DNA from: Deltaproteobacteria bacterium
Lineage (GTDB): Bacteria > Myxococcota_A > UBA9160 > SMWR01
Reading direction: 5' to 3'
NCBI GenBank assembly: GCA_019313605.1
Contig: JAFDAW010000199.1
Location: forward strand, 1 to 5,888
Length of the DNA stretch: 5,888 nt
Below are positions 1 through 5,439 of this stretch, one piece after another. Made by a program: the position numbers and the translations under genes. Position 1 is the stretch's first letter, and the number at the start of each line of letters is the position of its first letter. The notes beneath the pieces were generated by a model. It worked only from the letters and a program-made list of their open reading frames with translations, was not told where the DNA came from and did not search any database.

Positions 1-1156
1 GGTGTCGGTCACGTGCCGAATGATCAGCAGGACCGAGCGGTCGAATGAGATGTTGTCGACGATCGGCACCCCGAAGCGCTCCGCGAGTTCGAGGAAGTGG
101 TCCTGGATCTGGAGAATCGAGTCGAGGTTCTCCAGGTAGCGGTGCGGGGGGCGGTGCTTCGTCTCGGTGGCCCGCGTCTCGAAGCGGTTGCTGAAGGATT
201 CCTCGTCGAGCGTACCGACCACCAGAAAGATCACGTCGGCAATTTCCGAAAAGGACTCCAGGTCGATCACGCCCGGAACGATCGCCACACCGTCCATCAC
301 GAGGCTCGCGTTCTCGTTGACCGCTCGTTCGAGCGAAGCCCGAATCCCCACCGAAACCGTCGCGGCCTGCTCTCGAAACCCGCCGATGACCCGGTCGGCG
401 CTCTTTCGCTCCGCGGAGATCAATCGGTGGGCGTCGTACGACGAGCCGTGGATCGCGGGCACGAGTGCGGGTGAAAGCATCAGGCGCATGATCTGCCGGA
501 TCGAGTCCGTGGACAGCACCCGGCCAATCCCGAGCCGGTGAGCGACCTCGAGTGCGAGGGAGGTCTTCCCCACACCGGCTGCGCCGCCGAGCAGGATCAT
601 CACGGGCGGGGCGGTCGGGATCCTGATACTTGCGCCAAACCAGGTAACGCCGAGCGGCCTCGGCACCCATTCGCCGATCGAGCGCCTGGTAGGCCAACTC
701 GCGCAGCTCGCGGCGATCGACCTCGCGCGCGCCGCGGTTGAGGAGCTCCCGCTCGATGTCGCGCGCGACGTCGAACGCGTCGTTGGGATCGATGGCCGCG
801 GCAAACAGCGACTGGGAGAGAATCCCCTTCGAAAACGGCGAGCCCTTGCCCCGGCCCGTGATGGTGATCTCGTCAACGGCCGGAAGCGCGGGTTCGACTC
901 GATCGCTCTGCGGTCCGAGAATCTCCAGAACCGCCTTGGCGAGCTCTTCTTTCGGAACCACCGAGCGGCCCCGGATGCGCTCGCGGATCTGGTCGGCGGT
1001 CCGATACGCCTCCTCGAATGCGATTCCACGCGCCATCAGCGAGTGAACCATGATGCCACGCATATAGGGGCGCCGATTGGCACCGTAATCTACGAGGGTG
1101 CGATTCGGGTCTGAATCGCTACTCCAGTCGTGTTGATTGTCCCCGGATTCCGCCAT
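1..1156 (-). CDS. 2-phosphoglycerate kinase-like protein, frame-disrupted and 3'-partial
   Basis: Read on the minus strand from ATG 1156-1154, the first 184 codons give two ATP-cone-like segments (about residues 23-85 and 103-165), then the linker ARRYLVWRKYQDPDRP. From 603 downward a frame displaced by one base continues with VMILLGGAAGVGKTSLALEV (Walker A at 588-562), LSTDSIRQIMR, and MDGVAIVPGV. This order of ATP-cone, basic linker and P-loop kinase is that of archaeal 2-phosphoglycerate kinase, which makes 2,3-bisphosphoglycerate on the way to cyclic 2,3-diphosphoglycerate; the bacterial homologues may do something else. The joint lies in a G-rich run (plus strand 604-611); removing one base there restores one frame. 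Both frames stay open to the left edge, so the C-terminus is missing. About 385 residues are visible, longer than the roughly 300 of the archaeal enzyme because of the extra N-terminal cone. The ribosome binding site before 1156 is weak. A sequencing error and a genuine frameshift are both possible. Confidence 0.8.
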   Translation of the reverse strand, partial: MAESGDNQHDWSSDSDPNRTLVDYGANRRPYMRGIMVHSLMARGIAFEEAYRTADQIRERIRGRSVVPKEELAKAVLEILGPQSDRVEPALPAVDEITITGRGKGSPFSKGILSQSLFAAAIDPNDAFDVARDIERELLNRGAREVDRRELRELAYQALDRRMGAEAARRYLVWRKYQDPDRPARDDPARRRSRCGEDLPRTRGRSPARDWPGAVHGLDPADHAPDAFTRTRARDPRLVVRRPPIDLRGAKERRPGHRRVSRAGRDGFGGDSGFARTSGQREREPRDGRCGDRSGRDRPGVLFGNCRRDLSGGRYARRGILQQPLRDAGHRDEAPPPAPLPGEPRLDSPDPGPLPRTRGALRGADRRQHLIRPLGPADHSARDRH

Positions 1157-1220
1157 CTGACCCAACCTACCCCACACCTGCTAGCGCCGCGAATCGGGCG
1201 CAGTATTAGACAAAGCTCCC

Positions 1221-1251
1221 TATATACAAAGGGTTTTACCCTAAATCGAAA
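1221..1251 (-). promoter_or_regulatory. Candidate MerR-type promoter/operator for the divergent kinase gene
   Basis: On the minus strand a -10-like TATATA (plus 1226-1221) and a weak -35-like TTTCGA (plus 1251-1246) are separated by 19 bp. A perfect 5-bp dyad, AGGGT-TTT-ACCCT (1230-1242), is exactly centred in the spacer with 3 bp on each side. MerR-family activators characteristically bind a dyad inside an over-long 19-20 bp spacer. A transcript starting near 1213 would give a leader of about 57 nt before ATG 1156. The neighbouring MerR gene at 1351 is the obvious candidate binder. The -35 match is only three of six, so this is a pattern-based proposal. Confidence 0.4.
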
Positions 1252-1271
1252 CAAATTCGCGATGTTTTGGG

Positions 1272-1301
1272 TTGACTTGAGGCGGAAGCGGACCTTACGC
1301 T
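1272..1301 (+). promoter_or_regulatory. Candidate sigma70-type promoter for the MerR gene
   Basis: TTGACT (1272-1277, five of six bases matching the -35 consensus) is followed after 18 bp by TACGCT (1296-1301), which keeps the TA and final T of a -10 box. It lies just downstream of the AT-rich stretch 1200-1260 and would give a leader of about 40 nt. The -10 is poor, so confidence is low. Confidence 0.3.
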
Positions 1302-1350
1302 TGGGGGAATTGAGAACAGGGGGTGCTTTGGGCGATTCGAGGCTGTCGGA

Positions 1351-1821
1351 GTGAATTCCGTCAGGGGGCGTTTTCGGACACGCGATGTCGTGGATCTGCT
1401 GAAGATCTCGCGGCGGCAGCTGCAGTATTGGGCGCAAACAGGCCTCGTCGAACCCAGCGCAAAGTCTCCAGGGGGACATAGTAGGTACAGCTTCGAGGAC
1501 CTGGTGGCCCTCAAAGCTGCGAAACGACTGATCGATTCTGGTGTCTCGGTACAACGAATCCGCGCTTCTATTGGTTCGCTGCGCGAAATCCTTCCAACTG
1601 TGAAACAGCCTCTCTCCGAGCTGGTCCTGGTCGCAACAGGTGACGTGGTCCTGGCATTTCGAGATGACACGGCTTTCGAAGCCATCTCGGGCCAGGAGTG
1701 GGTGTTCGAAGTCGCGAAATTTCATCGCGAAGTCAGCGCCTGGCGACGCTCCGTTGCCACATTGCCGCAGGTCCACAAAGTCCAGCCCAAAGAGAGATTG
1801 CGCCACGATCGGACGGCTTGA
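1351..1821 (+). CDS. MerR-family transcriptional regulator
   Basis: This is a 156-residue DNA-binding regulator. Residues 8-78 form a MerR-type winged helix-turn-helix: FRTRDVVDLLKISRRQLQYW is the recognition helix region, PGGHSRYSFEDL (40-51) the wing, and LIDSGVSVQRIRASI the following helices. The C-terminal half (about 85-145) is short, includes LVLVATGDVVLAFRDD, and looks beta-rich. It has no cysteine or other obvious metal-binding or large ligand-binding domain, so the signal it senses is unknown. The start is GTG 1351, preceded by GAGG at 1339-1342 with 8-nt spacing. It is divergent from the kinase gene and lies 145 nt upstream of the ParA gene in the same direction, so it could regulate either side. 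The MerR family call is firm; the regulated genes are inferred from position and from the dyad at 1230-1242. Confidence 0.88.
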   Translation: MNSVRGRFRTRDVVDLLKISRRQLQYWAQTGLVEPSAKSPGGHSRYSFEDLVALKAAKRLIDSGVSVQRIRASIGSLREILPTVKQPLSELVLVATGDVVLAFRDDTAFEAISGQEWVFEVAKFHREVSAWRRSVATLPQVHKVQPKERLRHDRTA

Positions 1822-1923
1822 TGAATTTGAGATTGGCTTGACGCAGTAGCTCGGTACCGACCCACCGGGAAAATAGCCGCGTCACGAGTTGGCGCAGCTT
1901 CAACCGGATCAGCGTCGATGGTG

Positions 1924-1939
1924 GATCGCCCAGGCGATC
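1924..1939. repeat. 16-bp dyad upstream of the ParA gene
   Basis: GATCGCCCAGGCGATC has 7-bp perfectly complementary arms (1924-1930 and 1933-1939) around a 2-nt centre and ends 27 nt before the ParA start codon. It could be an operator for a dimeric regulator, including autoregulation by ParA or the MerR protein, or a small RNA hairpin near the ribosome binding site. It does not match the parS consensus (TGTTTCACGTGAAACA). Such GC-rich palindromes also arise by chance at this composition. Confidence 0.3.
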
Positions 1940-1954
1940 GGAAAAACACCATCC

Positions 1955-1961
1955 GGGGGGG
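1955..1961 (+). promoter_or_regulatory. Ribosome binding site that sets the ParA start
   Basis: A run of seven G (1955-1961), capable of pairing with the pyrimidine-rich end of 16S rRNA, lies 5 nt before ATG 1967. It supports this start over the in-frame TTG at 1889, which lacks a clear site and would add 26 residues not expected in ParA proteins. Confidence 0.55.
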
Positions 1962-1966
1962 TGCCA

Positions 1967-3052
1967 ATGCGGGTCATCGCAATCGTGAACCAGAAGGGTG
2001 GCTGCGGGAAAACCACCACCACGGTCAATTTAGCGGGAGCCCTTGCGGCGGACGGCGCCCGAGTCCTGGTCGTCGATATCGACCCACAGGCCCATGCGAC
2101 GCTTGCCCTGGGGACCGACCCAGACAAGCTCGACGAGAATATCTACGAGATTCTCGCTGAACCGGATGGCAGCGAACACCTGCAGCAGATCATCCTCGAA
2201 GTGGGCGAGGGCCTGGATCTCGCTCCTTCGGGCATCGTGCTTTCGGCCCTCGAACAAAAACTCGCCTCCGAGCGCGTCAACGAGAGGACGGAGCGCCTCA
2301 GCGCGGCCCTCGATGCACTCCCCGAAGGCGCCTACGAGTACGTGCTGATCGACTGCCCACCCAATGTGGGTCTGTTGACCTTCAATGCGCTGCGCGCCGC
2401 GACCGAAGTGATCATTCCGCTCGAGACCAGCCGCTTTGCGATTCACGGCGTAGAGAAGCTGCTGGAAACGATCGCATTGCTGACGGAGCGGATTGGCCAC
2501 GACCTGAGCGTGCGGGTACTGACGACCCTCTACGACGGGCGCACGCGATTTGCCCGAACCACGCTGGCCGAGATCCGCGAGATCTTCAAGGACATGTGTT
2601 TCGATACCGTCATCCGGCTCAACGTAAAACTGCGAGAGGCCGCGGCCCGCGGAAAACCGATTGGGAATCTCTCTCCGTCGGCGAACGGAGCCCTGGATCA
2701 CGCGGCACTGGCCGTCGAGGTGGAGGCCTCGCCGCCCATGGAGTCCGAAGTCAGCCTGCCGGCCGGCCCGGCCGAGCATCCGCCTCGGGAAATCGTGGTG
2801 CGGTTCCGCGACGCGAACGCCAACGACGTGAGGATCGCGGGCGACTTCAATGGCTGGGTTCCCGACAAGGGTGTGCGGTCACTGATCGAATCCGAGGGAC
2901 AGACGCGGGTCTGGATCAAAATCCTCAGACTTCCACCGGGCACCTACCAGTATCGCTACGTGGTCGACGGAGAATGGCGGGAGGATCCAGAGAATCCCGA
3001 GATCATTTCGAGTACGGTCGGCGGGCGCAATTCAGTTCTGGTGGTGAGCTAA
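1967..3052 (+). CDS. ParA/Soj-type ATPase fused to a C-terminal AMPK/CBM48-like glycogen-binding domain
   Basis: This is a 361-residue protein. Residues 1-250 are a complete ParA ATPase: deviant Walker A KGGCGKTTTT (10-19; signature lysine K10, P-loop lysine K15), VVDIDPQAH (35-43; D39 aligns with the catalytic aspartate of Soj), Walker B YVLIDCPP (125-132), then the Soj-like RTRFARTTLAEI and KLREAAARGKPI segments. ParA dimers bind DNA non-specifically with ATP and position plasmids, chromosomes or protein cargoes. After a Pro/Glu-rich linker (254-273), residues 274-361 match the glycogen-binding E-set domain of AMP kinase beta subunits and CBM48: RIAGDFNGWVP (289-299), W316, LPPGTYQYRYVVDGEWREDP (322-341), and NSVLVV at the end. 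I know of no standard ParA with this domain. It is a true fusion in one frame with no stop between the two parts. No ParB gene is visible nearby. The ATPase call is very sure and the domain call sure; actual glucan binding is inferred. Confidence 0.93.
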   Translation: MRVIAIVNQKGGCGKTTTTVNLAGALAADGARVLVVDIDPQAHATLALGTDPDKLDENIYEILAEPDGSEHLQQIILEVGEGLDLAPSGIVLSALEQKLASERVNERTERLSAALDALPEGAYEYVLIDCPPNVGLLTFNALRAATEVIIPLETSRFAIHGVEKLLETIALLTERIGHDLSVRVLTTLYDGRTRFARTTLAEIREIFKDMCFDTVIRLNVKLREAAARGKPIGNLSPSANGALDHAALAVEVEASPPMESEVSLPAGPAEHPPREIVVRFRDANANDVRIAGDFNGWVPDKGVRSLIESEGQTRVWIKILRLPPGTYQYRYVVDGEWREDPENPEIISSTVGGRNSVLVVS

Positions 3053-3204
3053 CGGAGTGCTAAATATCTCGTTCCGTCGCTCGGAACACACGTTCGGTTC
3101 CGACGTGGCGGAAAAAGCGCCAGCCTATCCCCCCCGATAAGCAGCGCGCCGTAAGTAGACAGTCGCAAGCGGCGCGCCATCAGTAGCCAGTCGTACGCCA
3201 GCGT
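3053..3204. other. Hairpin-rich spacer between the ParA fusion and the MinD-like gene
   Basis: This 152-nt gap holds three inverted repeats: GTTCCG/CGGAAC (3071-3076 and 3082-3087, 5-nt loop); an imperfect palindrome at 3090-3106 with arms ACGT(T)CGG and CCGACGT; and GCGCGCCG/CGGCGCGC (3144-3151 and 3170-3177, 18-nt loop). None is followed by a T-run, so none is a standard intrinsic terminator. They may be RNA processing or attenuation structures separating expression of the two genes. A short reading frame from GTG 3057 to the TAA at 3138-3140 is open for 27 codons but too short to call. Confidence 0.35.
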
Positions 3205-4098
3205 TTGGCTGTACGTCGTCATCTGGGAATCGATCCGAAGTTGCCGCGAAAACTCGAAGACGTACTCGACTATTTCCTGCCGGGAGCCGGCGTGCCCGCT
3301 TCGGCGGCGCGCGCCAACGCGTATCCCGGCGAAGATGCGCAGCCGACCCACCCCGCACACTCCGATTGGAGCCCGGACGCGAACCCGCGAACGCGCACCG
3401 ACCGCCCCGCCGCACTGCCGATCATCGCGCTACCCATCGGGGATCGAGATGTCGTGCACGCGGCATTTGCGTGGAACCTCGCGGTTGAATTCGCCCGATT
3501 CGGCGCCAATGCCACCCTGCTCGCCCCGGCTGACCCCGCCGCCGCATCGCTCTGGCCCCCCTCTGGCCGTGGCCCGATCGGCGCCGAACTGGAACTCGTG
3601 CACGCCACCAATCTCCGCGAGCTGCACCGCGCGGCGCTGGATCTCGCGGTGTCACGGGCAGCGGACGCGAAGAACGGAGGGGTGATCCTGACGCGAGTCC
3701 CCCCGGCGTGGCTGAACGGCATGTCGGACGGCCGGGCACTGCTGCGCTGGGTGTTGCTCTTTGCGGCCACGGAGTCCAAGGACCTGCGAGAGACCTACGG
3801 ATTGGCCAAGCGCGTCCTCCAAGCCGGCCCGACCCCGCGGCTCGGCATCACGATCCATGGAGCACGTCGCATCGAGGAGGCCGAGCGCGCGTTCTCTCGA
3901 CTTGCCGACACCACACAGAGACACCTGGGTCACGCCGTCGTGAGCTACGGTCTGCTCATGGACGACCTTCACATCTATCGGGCGATCGTCGCTCACCGCC
4001 CGATTGGACTCGAGCATCCGCAGTCACGCGCTGCGCGCGCACTGCGCGATGTCGCGCGGTTATTACTCGAGGATGCGCAGGACCACGCGCTTGGCTGA
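3205..4098 (+). CDS. MinD/FlhG-like protein with lost Walker A (putative pseudo-ATPase)
   Basis: The protein has up to 297 residues. An N-terminal Pro/Ala-rich stretch (about 26-70) precedes a segment shaped like the start of MinD/FlhG proteins: a hydrophobic strand PIIALP, then GDRDVVHAAFAWNLAVEFAR (79-98), then NATLLAPAD (102-110). GDRDVVH occupies the place where active members have KGGVGKT, so both lysines are missing. The rest follows the family pattern: VILTRVPPAW near 160-169 where Walker B would lie (its aspartate is absent), ESKDLRETYGLAKRVL (190-205), GITIHGARRIEEAERAF, and the tail MDDLHIYRAIVAHRPIGLEHPQ, which resembles the end of FlhG/MinD. It is probably a non-hydrolysing relative or partner of the ParA encoded just upstream. 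The start is uncertain: TTG 3205 is the longest option, TTG 3241 is another, and GTG 3292 has GGGAG 5 nt ahead; coding-like third-base GC begins near 3240. Homology is by eye and remote. Confidence 0.72.
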   Translation: MAVRRHLGIDPKLPRKLEDVLDYFLPGAGVPASAARANAYPGEDAQPTHPAHSDWSPDANPRTRTDRPAALPIIALPIGDRDVVHAAFAWNLAVEFARFGANATLLAPADPAAASLWPPSGRGPIGAELELVHATNLRELHRAALDLAVSRAADAKNGGVILTRVPPAWLNGMSDGRALLRWVLLFAATESKDLRETYGLAKRVLQAGPTPRLGITIHGARRIEEAERAFSRLADTTQRHLGHAVVSYGLLMDDLHIYRAIVAHRPIGLEHPQSRAARALRDVARLLLEDAQDHALG

Positions 4099-4660
4099 CC
4101 TGGCACTCGCTCAGCCGCCGCGCCGATCCCAGCTGACTGAAGGGCTTCGCGCCCGATTGGGTGAGGTCGTTCCGTCGCTACACCTGATCGCAGAAGGCGT
4201 ACTGGGCGCGGATTCCAGCATCGACTTCGTCGGCGTCGAGCCGACGGGACGCGTGGTCCTGATTTTCATTGGCGAGGATGGCGACGATCTCGAACTGATC
4301 GGCCGAGCGGTCGCACAGCGCGCGTGGGTCGAGCCGCGCATTCGAGATTGGATTCAGCTCGCGCCAAATCTCGGCGTGCGGCCGGGGGCGGGGGCGCGTG
4401 CAGTCCTGCTCTGCCCCTCCTTCTGCTACGAGACCGAAGCCGCCGCGGCCGCACTCGGAAGCGAGGCCGTCTCGCTCGTCCGGTATCACTACCTGCAAAA
4501 CAGGGGCGACCTCGAAATCCTCATCGAGCCGATCACTCGGGCAGCCTCGAACGAGTCGACTCCGCGAAGACCCAAGAACTCCGATACTCCGCCATTCCGG
4601 ACCGGCCTCAGCCACGAGGATCTCGGGCTGACCGCTGAGGAGTACGTCGAGTTCGAGTGA
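4073..4660 (+). CDS. Unrecognised 195-residue protein, possible nuclease-like fold without catalytic residues
   Basis: I do not recognise a named family. The frame has coding-like GC at third positions and overlaps the end of the MinD-like gene by 26 nt, suggesting translational coupling. ATG 4073 is chosen; TTG 4091 (AGGA at 4079-4082, 8-nt spacing) is a good alternative, and the longer TTG 4004 start would overlap the upstream gene by 95 nt. The core at residues 50-100 reads IDFVGVEPTGRVVLIFIG, then EDGDDLELIGRAVAQRAWVE and a Trp-containing helix, then a strand RAVLLCPSF (109-117). That order of strand, turn, strand and helix resembles PD-(D/E)xK nuclease-like domains of the DUF91/NucS kind, but the expected E-x-K is replaced by F-I-G, so catalysis is unlikely. 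The C-terminal tail (from about 155) is polar and probably disordered, ending in an acidic LTAEEYVEFE. No signal peptide or membrane segment is seen. Confidence 0.72.
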   Translation: MRRTTRLADLALAQPPRRSQLTEGLRARLGEVVPSLHLIAEGVLGADSSIDFVGVEPTGRVVLIFIGEDGDDLELIGRAVAQRAWVEPRIRDWIQLAPNLGVRPGAGARAVLLCPSFCYETEAAAAALGSEAVSLVRYHYLQNRGDLEILIEPITRAASNESTPRRPKNSDTPPFRTGLSHEDLGLTAEEYVEFE

Positions 4661-4756
4661 CACCGGATCCCCCAGGGGAATCGCGCCTGATGGCCCTCCC
4701 AGCACCCGGTGACAATTTTCGACACCCAGCGCGCCGCTTGGGCCACTCCTCTTTAC

Positions 4757-4775
4757 GGAGCCCATCCCGGGCTCC
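4757..4775. repeat. Perfect 7-bp stem-loop upstream of the sigma factor gene
   Basis: GGAGCCC (4757-4763) and GGGCTCC (4769-4775) flank a 5-nt loop in the 180-nt gap between the unknown gene and the sigma gene. No T-run follows, so a Rho-independent terminator is not supported. It may form in the leader RNA of the sigma gene, since it ends 65 nt before ATG 4841. Nothing else firm is seen in 4661-4840; the stretch near 4709-4720 (TGACAATTTT) is AT-richer but has no convincing promoter pair. Confidence 0.25.
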
Positions 4776-4827
4776 ATCGCATCGGGCTGCCAAGGCCCTG
4801 GGTTCCAGCTGAGATGGCGTGGGGGGC

Positions 4828-4832
4828 GGAGG
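4828..4832 (+). promoter_or_regulatory. Ribosome binding site for the sigma factor gene
   Basis: GGAGG at 4828-4832 lies 8 nt before ATG 4841. It favours this start over ATG 4814 and ATG 4709 in the same frame, which would place this strong site inside the gene and add 9 or 44 residues of non-conserved sequence. Confidence 0.65.
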
Positions 4833-4840
4833 CGCTGAAG

Positions 4841-5407
4841 ATGAACGCTGCGGATCGCGCAGTCACACCGCCCGACCTCGAACTGATCGAGCGGATTTCG
4901 AACGGCAACCAGGCCTCTTTCTCAACCCTCTACGAGCGTTATTTCCCGCGCGTCTACCGCTTCGTCGACCGACGCGTCAACAATCGCGCGGACGTCGAAG
5001 AAATCGTCCAGGAAGTCTTCACCAACATCTTCGCCTCCCTCGAATCGTTTCGTTCCGATGCGCCGTTCGGCGCCTGGGTGTTCGGCGTCACCCGAATCAC
5101 CATCGCCAATCGATTCAAGAAGAAGAGACATCCGACCGTGCCGATCGACTTGCAGGACGAGTCGCAGATGATCGGCAACACGGGCTGGCGCGAGCCCACC
5201 CCACTCGAGCACTACGAGTGTCAGGAGAGATGGCGCTTGTTGAATACAGCCGCCGATCGCGACCTGTCACCGATCCAGCGACGGATGTTCGTCATGCACC
5301 ACCTCCAGCACCAGAGCATTCGGGAAATCGCGCGCGTGACGAACAAGAGCGCGGATGCCGTGAAGTCCGACCTCTACCGCGCCCGCCGGACACTGCTCGC
5401 TCTCTAG
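4841..5407 (+). CDS. ECF-like RNA polymerase sigma factor
   Basis: This 188-residue protein directs RNA polymerase to a specific promoter set. Region 2 spans about 26-96: FSTLYERYFPRVYRFVDRRV, then ADVEEIVQEVFTNIFASLES (core polymerase binding), then FGAWVFGVTRITIANRFKKK (-10 recognition and melting). A variable linker with TVPIDLQDES follows, then region 4 at about 140-188: LSPIQRRMFVMHHLQHQSIR, then EIARVTNKSADAVKSDLYRARRTLL, a helix-turn-helix for the -35 element. Length and the lack of regions 1.1 and 3 fit an extracytoplasmic-function type. There is no extra C-terminal domain and no anti-sigma gene next to it; the convergent neighbour is a transport-type membrane protein. It follows the ParA block in the same direction after 180 nt, so it may be its own transcription unit. 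The family is sure; the stimulus and target promoters are unknown. Confidence 0.93.
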   Translation: MNAADRAVTPPDLELIERISNGNQASFSTLYERYFPRVYRFVDRRVNNRADVEEIVQEVFTNIFASLESFRSDAPFGAWVFGVTRITIANRFKKKRHPTVPIDLQDESQMIGNTGWREPTPLEHYECQERWRLLNTAADRDLSPIQRRMFVMHHLQHQSIREIARVTNKSADAVKSDLYRARRTLLAL

Positions 5408-5421
5408 GTTCTCCGAGGTCG

Positions 5422-5439
5422 CCGGCGCTACGCGCCCGG
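5422..5439. terminator. Possible bidirectional stem-loop between convergent genes
   Basis: GGCGC (5424-5428) and GCGCC (5432-5436) form a perfect 5-bp stem around the loop TAC, extendable by CC/GG with a bulge. It sits where the sigma gene (stop 5405-5407) meets the convergent membrane protein gene (stop 5430-5428), so it overlaps the stop codon of the latter. No T-run follows on either strand, so it is weak as an intrinsic terminator. Confidence 0.3.

Noticed and set aside
97..1046. Four overlapping plus-strand reading frames (97-474, 167-541, 538-741, 738-1046)
   Set aside because: They are antisense to the 2-phosphoglycerate kinase-like gene, resemble no family, and are explained by the high-GC codon bias of the opposite strand.
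1130..1354. Plus-strand 74-codon frame ending at the MerR start
   Set aside because: It spans the AT-rich promoter region and the start of the divergent gene, has no family resemblance, and no supporting ribosome binding site was found.
1090..1806. Long minus-strand open frame (238 codons) opposite the MerR gene
   Set aside because: It runs across the MerR coding sequence and the divergent promoter region with no recognisable domain, while the plus strand has a clear MerR winged helix with a good ribosome binding site.
1838..1843. TTGACG as the -35 of a promoter for the ParA gene
   Set aside because: No acceptable -10 lies 16-19 bp downstream; the sequence there is GC-rich (CCCACCGGG).
1924..1939. 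parS site for the ParA protein
   Set aside because: The palindrome shares no meaningful match with the parS consensus, and no ParB gene is visible; it is kept only as an unassigned dyad.
2030..2779. Minus-strand 249-codon frame opposite ParA
   Set aside because: It is a shadow of the ParA gene, whose motifs are all on the plus strand.
3049..3415. Minus-strand frames across the 3053-3204 spacer (3049-3360, 3125-3415)
   Set aside because: They extend into the plus-strand MinD-like gene and show no known motif. Third-base GC from about 3240 onward favours the plus strand.
4668..4679. Short palindrome TCCCC-CA-GGGGA after the unknown gene as a terminator
   Set aside because: The loop of 2 nt is too tight, and no T-run follows, so a terminator is not supported.
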